Assembly: GCA_002869465.1 (NCBI GenBank)
Contig: PKSW01000252.1
Span: 1 to 7,865, forward strand
Length of the DNA stretch: 7,865 nucleotides
Source of the DNA: Marinilabiliales bacterium
Lineage (GTDB): Bacteria > Bacteroidota > Bacteroidia > Bacteroidales > F082
Direction: 5' to 3'
Below the pieces are notes generated by a model. That model searched no databases. It was given only the letters and a program-made list of their open reading frames with translations, and was not told the DNA's origin. The stretch's first letter is position 1. Every line of letters starts with the position of its first letter. A program made the position numbers and the translations under genes. Below are positions 1-6,718 of the stretch, in pieces.

Positions 1-544
1 CAATGGTCCATGCATATATTTCTGAAAGTTCATTGGCCAGGTTGGGATCAGCATCAGCATCTACCAGCGAATTCCATAAAGATGACTTGATCGTACCCGT
101 TGTTGAGGTCAATACCACTTTTATTTCTTTTTCGCCCAATTCGGCATATACCGAATCTAACAAATGATACAATACATAGGATGAGGGGGTTATTTCGTAT
201 GCAAAATAAAGGGCCTTGGAAATTGAGTCGTTAGTGGAAATGACACAATACGGATTTCCGTATTTAATTTTTCTCACATCAAACGTATCCCTGGTGTACC
301 TTGCAATATAGTCGATCACATTGTAATCAACCCCATACCTTAAAAGGATGTCAGATAAAAATTCATTCTTCTTAACCCTGTCGTGCACAACGGTCAGGGA
401 ATCTGTGTTTATACCATACAATAATTCTGGTAGGTATTGATCTTCCGTGGCACCCATATTTTCATCTGAAGTATTTTGTGTGGTACACGCGCTGAGAAAC
501 AATGCGGTGGCTATAAGTAATGATATGATTCTTCTACTTTTCAT
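1..544 (-). CDS. M23-family metallopeptidase lipoprotein, N-terminal part (cut by window edge)
   Basis: The first 181 codons of a longer protein are present; its C-terminus lies beyond the left edge. Residues 1-20 form a lipoprotein signal: basic MKSRR, a hydrophobic stretch, then the lipobox LSAC with Cys20 as the predicted lipidated residue. After a polar linker, residues 41-181 resemble the N-terminal region of Bacteroidota M23 peptidases. Recognisable parts are YGINTDSL (43-50), VKKNEFLSDIL (57-67), FDVRKIKYGN (88-97) and NELSEIYAWT (171-180). In that family a LytM/M23 zinc endopeptidase domain that cuts peptidoglycan crosslinks follows; it would be off the window, so the catalytic residues cannot be checked. 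The ATG follows a perfect -7 promoter box about 28 bases upstream. The gene is separated from iorB by a terminator, so it is probably transcribed alone from here. The family call rests on remembered sequence patterns. A degenerate peptidase domain cannot be excluded. Confidence 0.8.
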   Translation of the reverse strand, partial: MKSRRIISLLIATALFLSACTTQNTSDENMGATEDQYLPELLYGINTDSLTVVHDRVKKNEFLSDILLRYGVDYNVIDYIARYTRDTFDVRKIKYGNPYCVISTNDSISKALYFAYEITPSSYVLYHLLDSVYAELGEKEIKVVLTSTTGTIKSSLWNSLVDADADPNLANELSEIYAWTI

Positions 545-572
545 CTTCTATTCCATCATGCTAATAAACGGG

Positions 573-603
573 CAAAAATACTTTTAATTATAACGCTGCA
601 AAA
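573..603 (-). promoter_or_regulatory. Bacteroidota-type promoter for the M23 lipoprotein gene
   Basis: Read on the minus strand, TTTTG (603-599) is followed by 18 bases and then TATTTTTG (580-573). The second element matches the Bacteroidota -7 consensus TAnnTTTG exactly, and the spacing is close to the usual 19. Transcription would start about 20-25 bases before the ATG at 544. The -33 element lies only three bases past the T tract of the iorAB terminator. Confidence 0.6.
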
Positions 604-606
604 CAT

Positions 607-632
607 AAAAAAACCGGATTAGAATAACCCGG
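607..632 (-). terminator. Rho-independent terminator of the iorAB operon
   Basis: On the minus strand, CCGGGTTA (632-625), loop TTC (624-622) and TAATCCGG (621-614) form an 8-bp stem with one G-T wobble. It is followed at once by seven T (613-607). It lies 24 bases past the iorB stop codon and separates iorAB from the M23 gene. Confidence 0.85.
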
Positions 633-655
633 CCGTTCATTCTTCAGATGTGTCA

Positions 656-1240
656 CTATGTATTCTTTTCAGTATAGTGCAGACCTGCTTTCAAAGCTTT
701 CAGGTTGAGTTTTATTATATCTTCCCCCTTGCTGGCAAATATGTTTCGCACTGCTTTTTCAAGCGATTCATATTTTAATCCCAAAAATGGAGACGCAGCA
801 CCCAGGATCACAATATTGGCTGCTTTCACCGATCCTTGTTCTTTAGCTACTTTATTGGCATCGATAGTAATATAATGCGGCAACTTCCAGATTTCGTTCA
901 ATATCAATTCCAAATCCGGATAATTGGAAATATTATTAAAAGGATTCATGCTGGAGATCATCCAACCCGAATTTTTATTCAGCATATTCACATACCTCAA
1001 GGCTTCCATAGGTTCAATGGAAATAACCAGGTCAGCCTTACCTTCGGGTATCAGGTCGGAGGCTATTTCTTTGGAAGAAAGGCGCAAGTGTGACTGCACG
1101 TCACCCCCCCTCTGGCTCATGCCATGAACTTCGGCCTGTTTCAATTGCAATCCTTCCAACAAGGCAGCCGTTCCGATGGTGGCGGCGATGGTTAATATAC
1201 CCTGTCCCCCCACTCCGGCTAAAATGATATCTTTTTTCAT
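656..1240 (-). CDS. iorB: Indolepyruvate:ferredoxin oxidoreductase, beta subunit (gamma-domain type)
   Basis: This is the small subunit of a 2-oxoacid:ferredoxin oxidoreductase that converts aryl pyruvates such as indolepyruvate plus CoA to arylacetyl-CoA, CO2 and reduced ferredoxin. The 194 residues form the single POR gamma-type domain typical of IorB. It has an N-terminal glycine-rich loop GVGGQGI (9-15), the family signature EVHGMSQRGG (37-46), and IEPMEALRY (75-83). The length is normal and there is no signal or membrane segment, so it should be cytoplasmic. It starts 12 bases after the iorA stop, so the two are co-transcribed and presumably made in equal amounts. The leader is A-rich (AAAATAAAACAG before ATG) with no Shine-Dalgarno sequence. 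The terminator downstream closes the operon. A run of seven G codes for part of the conserved SQRGG loop, but the frame is intact. Substrate preference among aromatic 2-oxoacids cannot be read from the sequence. Confidence 0.93.
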   Translation of the reverse strand: MKKDIILAGVGGQGILTIAATIGTAALLEGLQLKQAEVHGMSQRGGDVQSHLRLSSKEIASDLIPEGKADLVISIEPMEALRYVNMLNKNSGWMISSMNPFNNISNYPDLELILNEIWKLPHYITIDANKVAKEQGSVKAANIVILGAASPFLGLKYESLEKAVRNIFASKGEDIIKLNLKALKAGLHYTEKNT

Positions 1241-1252
1241 CTGTTTTATTTT

Positions 1253-2881
1253 TTAAGCACTGGCTTCTTTCTGTTCCCGCTTCAGCCTTGCTTTTTCTTT
1301 CATTTTTCTGGCCAGCGTCTGGATACACTCCCTGCGGGCAATGATAACGGAAACTCCATCATATTCCAATTCCTCTTTAAACACTTTCACATTTTCCTCA
1401 TGAAACCTTTTCAGTGGTTTAATTTCCCGGATGTGGCTTTCCTCAACACCTACTCCCTTTACAATATCCTCCACTCTACCGTATGCTGATGACTCCTGCC
1501 CGCCGGTCATTCCTGTGGTTGAATTATCCATGATCAACACCGTAATGGGAGCTTTATGATTGACGGCATCCAGTAAGCCTGTAATTCCGGAATGCGTAAA
1601 AGTAGAATCACCAATGGCAGCCACTGCCGGCACGAGACCCGCTTCAGCAGCACCAATGGCCATGGTGATGGAAGCTCCCATATCGACACAACTGTTGATG
1701 GCCTGCAATGGTGGCAAGGCACTTAGCGTATAACAACCAATATCGGAAAGTACCCTTCCGGATGAATAAGGCTCAAGGGCCTCATTTAATGCATTGAACG
1801 AATCCCAATGAGAACAACCATCGCACAACAATGGCGGACGACCCTTTAGGATTTCGGAAATATCGAATCCTTCTGCTACAGGAAGATGTAATGCTTTTGC
1901 TACTATATTTGGATTGAGCTCTCCAGCACGGGGAATCGTACCATCCAAACGGCCCCTTACTTTTTTACCATTATTGAGATAGCCTCTGATAAGCTCTTCC
2001 AAAATGGGATATCCTTCTTCAAGCACCAACAACTCATCCACCATATCATATAATTTCTTTACCATGCTTACGGGAGCCGGATATTGACAGATCTTCAGCA
2101 TTGGGAAAGGAACCTTGCCATTTTCATAATTCTCAATCAGATAATTATATGCCAGGCCACAAGCTATAATACCAAGGCTCTTGTCTTTACCTTCAATGAA
2201 AGTATTGTAACCTGATTTTTCAGCGTCTTCTTCAAAAGCCATTTGTTTGCCTAAAAGTGTATTGTACTGTTTCCTGGCAATGGATGGCAACAATACAAAT
2301 TGGCGAAGATCGGACGGCAGGTGCATTTCATTTTGAGGCAAATCCTCTTTTCGCACAACTCCCGACCTGGAATGGGCCAGGCGGGTTGTAACACGCAACA
2401 ACACCGGAACACCAAACTTTTCCGAAAGTTCAAATGCATAACGGGTCATGTCGTATGCTTCCTGCTGGTTGGATGGTTCCATGATGGGGATCATGGCAAA
2501 TTTTCCGTAAAAACGAGAATCCTGCTCATTTTGTGATGAATGCATGGAAGGGTCATCTGCCGATAGCACAACAAGTCCACCATTGGCACCGGTTATTGAA
2601 GAGTTGATAAAAGCATCAGCAGCCACATTGAGGCCCACATGTTTCATGCATACCAAAGCTTTTTTGCCGGCATATGACATCCCGATGGCTGTTTCCATCG
2701 CTGTTTTCTCATTGGCTGACCACTGTGATTTGATATGCTTATCTTTTGCCTCCTTTGAAGCTTGTATATATTCTGTAATTTCCGTGGAAGGCGTTCCGGG
2801 GTATGCATAAACACCTGATATTCCAGCATCTATAGCTCCCTGGGCTATCGCTTCATCTCCCAATAACAACAACTTTTTCAT
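1253..2881 (-). CDS. iorA: Indolepyruvate:ferredoxin oxidoreductase, alpha subunit, lacking the C-terminal ferredoxin domain
   Basis: This is the large, thiamine-diphosphate-binding subunit that pairs with IorB. The N-terminal PYR domain shows YPGTPSTEI (27-35), NEKTAMETAIG (57-67), MKHVGLNVAADA (79-90) and SADDPSMHSSQNEQDSR (107-123), all hallmarks of IorA. A transketolase C-like middle domain lies at about 230-320. The TPP-binding domain has CDGC (353-356), GCYTL (382-386), MGASI (401-405) and the TPP/Mg motif from GDS (424-426) to DN (452-453). At 542 residues it is shorter than the classical enzyme (roughly 580-650). It ends soon after ARREC (515-519) with a charged tail, so the usual two [4Fe-4S] ferredoxin domain is absent. 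Four cysteines (353, 356, 383, 519) remain that could hold one cluster near TPP. The usual CPGCPHR reads CDGCSHWD here. iorB follows after 12 bases, and the promoter is divergent from acpH. No ferredoxin gene is adjacent in the window. Confidence 0.92.
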   Translation of the reverse strand: MKKLLLLGDEAIAQGAIDAGISGVYAYPGTPSTEITEYIQASKEAKDKHIKSQWSANEKTAMETAIGMSYAGKKALVCMKHVGLNVAADAFINSSITGANGGLVVLSADDPSMHSSQNEQDSRFYGKFAMIPIMEPSNQQEAYDMTRYAFELSEKFGVPVLLRVTTRLAHSRSGVVRKEDLPQNEMHLPSDLRQFVLLPSIARKQYNTLLGKQMAFEEDAEKSGYNTFIEGKDKSLGIIACGLAYNYLIENYENGKVPFPMLKICQYPAPVSMVKKLYDMVDELLVLEEGYPILEELIRGYLNNGKKVRGRLDGTIPRAGELNPNIVAKALHLPVAEGFDISEILKGRPPLLCDGCSHWDSFNALNEALEPYSSGRVLSDIGCYTLSALPPLQAINSCVDMGASITMAIGAAEAGLVPAVAAIGDSTFTHSGITGLLDAVNHKAPITVLIMDNSTTGMTGGQESSAYGRVEDIVKGVGVEESHIREIKPLKRFHEENVKVFKEELEYDGVSVIIARRECIQTLARKMKEKARLKREQKEASA

Positions 2882-2920
2882 CCGCTGTAAGCATTAATTA
2901 GTAAGTATCGAAATCGATTG

Positions 2921-2947
2921 CAAAATTATCAAAATTCATCGCTCCAA
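2921..2947 (-). promoter_or_regulatory. Promoter of the iorAB operon
   Basis: On the minus strand TAATTTTG (2928-2921) matches the Bacteroidota -7 box TAnnTTTG exactly. A TTG at 2947-2945, 16 bases further upstream, is the best -33 candidate, although the spacer is short. This predicts a leader of about 35 bases before the iorA ATG. Confidence 0.5.
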
Positions 2948-2995
2948 GCTTTTAAACATCATTATCTATAATGAATTTAAATTGATTTGTTTCAT

Positions 2996-3003
2996 TACTT
3001 TTG
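2996..3003 (+). promoter_or_regulatory. -7 promoter element of acpH
   Basis: TACTTTTG matches TAnnTTTG exactly and lies 16 bases before the chosen acpH ATG, giving a leader of only about 10 bases. No good TTTG-type -33 element is present at the expected distance, so the promoter may be weak or need an activator. It is back-to-back with the iorA promoter, with 67 bases between the two -7 boxes. Confidence 0.45.
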
Positions 3004-3019
3004 CCGCACAATAAACGTT

Positions 3020-3628
3020 ATGAATTTTCTGGCACACGCCCACCTTTCCGGATCCAATAAAGATGTTCTTCTTGGTAATTTCATTGCTGATGCTGTCAAA
3101 GGTAAAAAGTGGCTGGAATACAGGCAGGATATTCAAACCGGGATATTGCTGCACCGGCAAATAGATACTTTCACCGATAATCATGAACTCTTCAAACAAA
3201 GTGTAAAAAGGGTAAGAAAGGATTTTGGCAGATACACGGGCATCGTGATGGATATTTTTTATGATCATTTTCTGGCCCGCAACTGGCAAAATTATCATGA
3301 AGATGAATTGGCTATTTTTGCAGCTTATGTTTATGGAATTTTGACCAGGAATGTATTTATCCTTCCAAATCGAACCAAAAGATTATTACCTTTCCTGATA
3401 TCACAAAACTGGCTGACTTCCTATGCGGAATTTGAGGGTTTAAAGCAGGTTTTTTATGGAATGGACCGAAGAACGGGCAGAATTTCAGGCATGGATAAGG
3501 CCGTGGAATCATTAGTTCGAAACTACGATGAACTTTTTACCGACTTTGCAACTTTCTATCCGCAATTAATTGACTTTTCGAAAGAAAGCCTGGATAATTT
3601 GATCCTGAATATTAAGAATACAGAGTAA
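3020..3628 (+). CDS. acpH: Acyl carrier protein phosphodiesterase (AcpH/DUF479 family)
   Basis: AcpH hydrolyses the phosphodiester bond that joins 4'-phosphopantetheine to acyl carrier protein, turning holo-ACP back to apo-ACP. The 202-residue product is close to the E. coli length (193). It starts with the family's near-invariant MNFLAH and carries GNFIAD (19-24), LHRQIDTFTDNH (44-55) and the HD-like motif MDIFYDHFLARNW (77-89), followed by WLTSYAEFEG (131-140). Conserved acidic and histidine residues expected for the metal site are present (Asp24, His45, Asp49, Asp78, Asp82, His83). The ATG at 3020 is chosen over an in-frame TTG 33 bases upstream: homology begins exactly at MNFLAH, and the upstream codons overlap the promoter. 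No signal peptide is seen, so it should be cytoplasmic. Its 3' end overlaps the convergent yjbQ by 17 bases, with no terminator visible between them. The assignment is by family; activity on this organism's ACP is inferred. Confidence 0.9.
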   Translation: MNFLAHAHLSGSNKDVLLGNFIADAVKGKKWLEYRQDIQTGILLHRQIDTFTDNHELFKQSVKRVRKDFGRYTGIVMDIFYDHFLARNWQNYHEDELAIFAAYVYGILTRNVFILPNRTKRLLPFLISQNWLTSYAEFEGLKQVFYGMDRRTGRISGMDKAVESLVRNYDELFTDFATFYPQLIDFSKESLDNLILNIKNTE

Positions 3629-4022
3629 GCACCAGTCTTCTCGGTCCACCATGGTTTCTGAATTCGCATAAGTAAATACTTTGCCAGGTGCCGAGATTCA
3701 ATCGGTGATTGCTCACTGGCACTGTTAAAGATGGCCCGAATACTGAAGATTTAAAATGTGCCGGCATATCATCAGGACCTTCCATGGTATGCTCGTAAAA
3801 TGGAGCACCTTCCGGCGCCATTCTTTCCAGCAGTGTCAATAAATCCGTCTGCACATCGGGATCGGCATTTTCATTAATCGTTAAACCTGCAGAAGTATGT
3901 TTGATAAAAATATTCAATACGCCTTTTTCGGGAAAATCACCCAGCGCATTTATAATTTCCCTATCAATAATATGAAGGCCTTTTTTATAAACCGGCAATG
4001 TAATTTCTTTTTGCGTTATCAT
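3612..4022 (-). CDS. yjbQ: YjbQ/UPF0047 family protein
   Basis: This small single-domain protein (136 residues, the usual length for the family) carries all the UPF0047 signatures: KHTSAGLTINENADPDV (41-57), EGPDDMPAH (81-89) and GTWQSIYLCEFRNHGGPR (111-128). Conserved His42, Asp84, Asp85 and His89 are present. The family is often labelled secondary thiamine-phosphate synthase because the E. coli member shows weak activity of that kind; the true physiological role is unsettled. The product is probably cytoplasmic, as no signal or membrane segment is seen. It lies downstream of gltA on the same strand but beyond a hairpin terminator. The only promoter-like sequence of its own is a poor TATTTTAT at 4037-4030, so read-through from icd-gltA is possible. 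It converges on acpH with a 17-base overlap, so each transcript would be antisense to the end of the other. Confidence 0.92.
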   Translation of the reverse strand: MITQKEITLPVYKKGLHIIDREIINALGDFPEKGVLNIFIKHTSAGLTINENADPDVQTDLLTLLERMAPEGAPFYEHTMEGPDDMPAHFKSSVFGPSLTVPVSNHRLNLGTWQSIYLCEFRNHGGPRRLVLTLYS

Positions 4023-4038
4023 TTGTTTTATAAAATAG

Positions 4039-4065
4039 AAAAAGCCCTGCTAAGCAAGGCTTTTT
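4039..4065 (-). terminator. Hairpin terminator after gltA, symmetrical
   Basis: AAAAAGCC-C-TGC, loop TAA, GCA-A-GGCTTTTT form a 12-position stem with a single C/A mismatch. The flanking A5 and T5 arms give a U tract on either strand, so it could act in both directions. It lies 17 bases past the gltA stop and 16 bases before the yjbQ start codon, and probably ends most icd-gltA transcription. Confidence 0.75.
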
Positions 4066-4082
4066 AAATTAAACTATATTTC

Positions 4083-5387
4083 TTATTTGATACCCACCAT
4101 CTGCTCCAGCATATCTGTCGTAATCGATTTGGGCCTTTCAATAGGATAACCCAATGCACGGTCCCAAATAATATTTGATAATACACCAAGTGCTCGTCCG
4201 ATGGAGAATAATACCGTGTAATAATCGTATTGAGTTAAACCATAATGCCATTGGATCACACCGGATTGTGCATCAAGATTTGGCCATGGATTTTTTGCTT
4301 TTCCCTGCTCCTTCAATATCGGGGGAACCACCTTGTAAAGCAGATCGACATACTCAAAAAGTTCATCCTCGGGAATGTGCTTGAGGCAAAATTCCCTCTG
4401 AATAGAATACCTGGGATCTGTTTTCCGTAATACGGCATGCCCGAATCCGGGTATCACCTGTCCGCTATTCAATGTTTCCCAAACAAATTTTTTCATTTGT
4501 TCTTCACCAGGTGCTTTTTTACCCATTTTCCCTCTTAAATCCTGTATCCATCTCAGCACTTCCTGGTTGGCCAAACCATGTAAAGGTCCTGCCAGGCCGT
4601 TAATCATTCCCGATGTAGCATAATATACATCTGAGAGTGAACTTGCTACAAGATGTCCGGCATGGGCACTTACATTGCCGCTTTCATGATCGGCATGAAG
4701 TATGAAATACATCCGGGCCACATCATCGTAAGGAACACCCTTTTGAATCATATGTGCAAAATTGGCACCGAAATCAAGCGTTGGATCCTGGTAACACTTA
4801 ACATTACTCTGATATAATTTATTGTAAATATATGCACTGATAATGGGTAGCTTTGAAATCAGGTTAATGGCATCTTCGTAGGTCGGATCCCAATAATCCA
4901 ATTTATGAATACCCCGCTGGTACTTCACATTGAAAAGCGACTCGCGTTGCATCGACATGACCGCTGCTGAGAGAATGACCATCGGGTGGCTGTTATTTGG
5001 AAATGAGTCGATGACCTCATACACATATTTTGGCAACATCCGCCTGTTGATACTATCGTAAATTACATCTGAAACCTGGCTTTCTGTAGGAATATCACCA
5101 GTTAGCAACAAATATAACAAGCCTTCTACATAGGGCATTTCAGCACCTTCAGGTTTCGGAAGCTTCTGGAAAACCTCGGGTAACGTATAGCCTCGGTAGC
5201 GAATACCTTCGTATGGATCGAGGTAAGAAATATCAGTTACCAGGCTTTTTATTCCTCTCATACCTCCAATTACCTGTTGTACTGTAACGTCACTTATCAC
5301 TTTATCGCCATGTTCTTCCAATAACCTCTTTATCCGTGGCCGATGTGCTTCAATTTTTTCGTATAGCTTTTCCTTTAAAGTCGTCAT
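4083..5387 (-). CDS. gltA: Citrate synthase, eukaryotic (mitochondrial) type
   Basis: The enzyme condenses acetyl-CoA with oxaloacetate to citrate, the entry step of the TCA cycle. The 434 residues match the mature mitochondrial enzyme almost end to end, including GGMRGIKSLV (41-50), DPYEGIRYRGY (57-67), SDHE-like HADHESGNVSAH (231-242), NGLAGPLHGLANQEVL (263-278), GHAVLRKTDPRY (316-327), EQGKAKNPWPN (360-370) and ERPKS (417-421). The catalytic triad is His270, His317 and Asp372 (pig His274, His320, Asp375). There is no transit peptide: the start aligns with the mature pig N-terminus. Family knowledge suggests a dimer without the NADH allosteric control of hexameric proteobacterial GltA. It is the second gene of an operon, 11 bases after icd, with an all A/T leader (AAAAATAAAA before ATG). 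The symbol follows bacterial usage; the protein is not of the E. coli GltA subfamily. Confidence 0.95.
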   Translation of the reverse strand: MTTLKEKLYEKIEAHRPRIKRLLEEHGDKVISDVTVQQVIGGMRGIKSLVTDISYLDPYEGIRYRGYTLPEVFQKLPKPEGAEMPYVEGLLYLLLTGDIPTESQVSDVIYDSINRRMLPKYVYEVIDSFPNNSHPMVILSAAVMSMQRESLFNVKYQRGIHKLDYWDPTYEDAINLISKLPIISAYIYNKLYQSNVKCYQDPTLDFGANFAHMIQKGVPYDDVARMYFILHADHESGNVSAHAGHLVASSLSDVYYATSGMINGLAGPLHGLANQEVLRWIQDLRGKMGKKAPGEEQMKKFVWETLNSGQVIPGFGHAVLRKTDPRYSIQREFCLKHIPEDELFEYVDLLYKVVPPILKEQGKAKNPWPNLDAQSGVIQWHYGLTQYDYYTVLFSIGRALGVLSNIIWDRALGYPIERPKSITTDMLEQMVGIK

Positions 5388-5398
5388 TTTTATTTTTT

Positions 5399-6622
5399 TT
5401 AAGAAAGTCTGGCTTTTAAACCTTCATCCAATGCAATTAAGAAATCTTCTGTATTGAGATAATGCTCAGGTTTCATATCTCTGCCATGTAGTATCAATGC
5501 TAAATCTTTTGTCATTTTACCGTTTTCGACAGTTTTGATGCAAACATCTTCCAATGTATGAGCAAAATTGACCAGTTTGTCATTTCCATCAAGATGGCCA
5601 CGGTGTGCTAATCCTCTTGTCCATGCAAAAATGGATGCAATGGGATTGGTTGAAGTCGGGTTACCCTTCTGATGTTCGCGATAATGTCTTGTAACAGTAC
5701 CATGTGCTGCTTCAGCTTCAATTGTTTTGCCGTCAGGGGCCATCAATACAGAAGTCATTAATCCGAGCGAACCAAATCCCTGGGCCAGTGTATCTGACTG
5801 TACGTCGCCATCATAATTTTTACATGCCCATACGAAGCCACCTTCCCATTTCAAAGCTGCGGCAACCATATCATCAATCAAACGATGCTCATAGATCAAT
5901 CCTTTGGCTTCAAATTTTTCTTTGAACTCATCCATGTAAATCTCTTCAAAAATGTCTTTGAACCTACCGTCATATTTTTTCAGGATGGTATTTTTTGTTG
6001 ACATATACAAAGGCCATTCTTTTTCCAATGCCATATTGAAACAGGCATGGGCAAATCCCCTGATCGACTCATCGGTATTATACATGGCCATGGCCACGCC
6101 ATCGCCTTCAAATTCGTGCACTTTATAGGTTTCTTCCGGACCATTTTCTGGTTTGAAAGTTATTGTCAGGGTTCCTTTTCCTTTGGTTAAAAAATCAGTG
6201 GCACGGTATTGATCGCCATATGCATGACGGCCGATTACGATTGGTTTTTTCCAACCTGGAACCAGCCGCGGAATGTTATTGATCAGAATAGGTTCACGAA
6301 ATACAGTCCCACCTAAAATATTTCTGATGGTTCCATTGGGCGATCTCCACATCTGTTTCAAATTAAATTCTTCAACTCTTTTTTCGTCGGGTGTAATTGT
6401 GGCACATTTGATACCTACATTGTATTTCTGTATAGCATGGGCTGCATCAATGGTGATCTGGTCATTAGTTTCATCCCTTTTCTCCATACCCAGGTCGTAA
6501 TATTTTATATCAATATCAAGGTAAGGTAAAATGAGTTTGTCTTTAATCATTGCCCAGATAATCCGGGTCATTTCATCACCATCCAATTCAACAACCGGGT
6601 TTGCAACGTGAATTTTTTCCAT
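5399..6622 (-). CDS. icd: NADP-dependent isocitrate dehydrogenase, eukaryotic IDH1/IDH2 type
   Basis: The enzyme oxidatively decarboxylates isocitrate to 2-oxoglutarate with NADP+, producing NADPH. The 407-residue sequence is strikingly like human IDH1 throughout. It has GDEMTRIIW (15-23), CATITPDEKRVEEF (73-86), WRSPNGTIRNILGGTVFRE (92-110), GRHAYGDQYRATDF (131-144), STKNTILKKYDGRFKDIF (208-225), KNYDGDVQSD (268-277) and EAAHGTVTRHYR (304-315). Isocitrate and metal ligands are all in place: Arg100, Arg109, Arg132, Tyr139, Lys210, Asp250, Asp273, Asp277. Arg312 and His313 match the NADP-selective residues of human IDH1, so NADP+ rather than NAD+ is the expected cofactor. It is the first gene of the icd-gltA operon, preceded by a perfect -7 box and an intergenic region with repeats. 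Length is normal and there is no targeting peptide. Aconitase, which links the two enzymes, is not in the window. Confidence 0.96.
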   Translation of the reverse strand: MEKIHVANPVVELDGDEMTRIIWAMIKDKLILPYLDIDIKYYDLGMEKRDETNDQITIDAAHAIQKYNVGIKCATITPDEKRVEEFNLKQMWRSPNGTIRNILGGTVFREPILINNIPRLVPGWKKPIVIGRHAYGDQYRATDFLTKGKGTLTITFKPENGPEETYKVHEFEGDGVAMAMYNTDESIRGFAHACFNMALEKEWPLYMSTKNTILKKYDGRFKDIFEEIYMDEFKEKFEAKGLIYEHRLIDDMVAAALKWEGGFVWACKNYDGDVQSDTLAQGFGSLGLMTSVLMAPDGKTIEAEAAHGTVTRHYREHQKGNPTSTNPIASIFAWTRGLAHRGHLDGNDKLVNFAHTLEDVCIKTVENGKMTKDLALILHGRDMKPEHYLNTEDFLIALDEGLKARLS

Positions 6623-6675
6623 ATTCTTATATTTCTCTTAATTAATTGTGGTAATCAATAATTTAGTAAGGAATG

Positions 6676-6683
6676 CAAAGGTA
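6676..6683 (-). promoter_or_regulatory. -7 promoter element of the icd-gltA operon
   Basis: On the minus strand TACCTTTG (6683-6676) is an exact TAnnTTTG match, predicting a leader of about 48 bases before the icd ATG. No TTTG-type -33 element is seen 17-21 bases upstream, which suggests dependence on an activator that may use the repeats further upstream. Confidence 0.5.
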
Positions 6684-6718
6684 TAAAATATCGAGGTTTT
6701 TTATAAGATTTCATAAAA

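Noticed and set aside
42..70. Short repeat GCATCAGCATCAG near the left edge
   Set aside because: It is a chance codon repeat (Asp-Ala-Asp-Ala-Asp) inside the M23 protein reading frame.
1104..1110. Run of seven C (seven G in iorB) as a possible phase-variation tract
   Set aside because: It encodes part of the conserved SQRGG loop in frame, is short for slippage switching, and iorB is not a surface gene.
2987..3019. In-frame TTG start giving acpH 11 extra residues
   Set aside because: The family begins at MNFLAH encoded from 3020, and the extra codons overlap the TACTTTTG promoter box, so they are probably not even transcribed.
1253..4022. Functional link between yjbQ (labelled thiamine-phosphate synthase) and the TPP-dependent IorA
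   Set aside because: The genes are in separate transcripts with acpH between them, no thiamine riboswitch is seen, and the YjbQ label rests on weak activity only.
4083..6622. Possible eukaryotic contamination, given the mitochondrial-like enzymes
   Set aside because: The two genes form a tight intron-free operon with a Bacteroidota promoter and terminator, lack targeting peptides, and are flanked by clearly bacterial genes.
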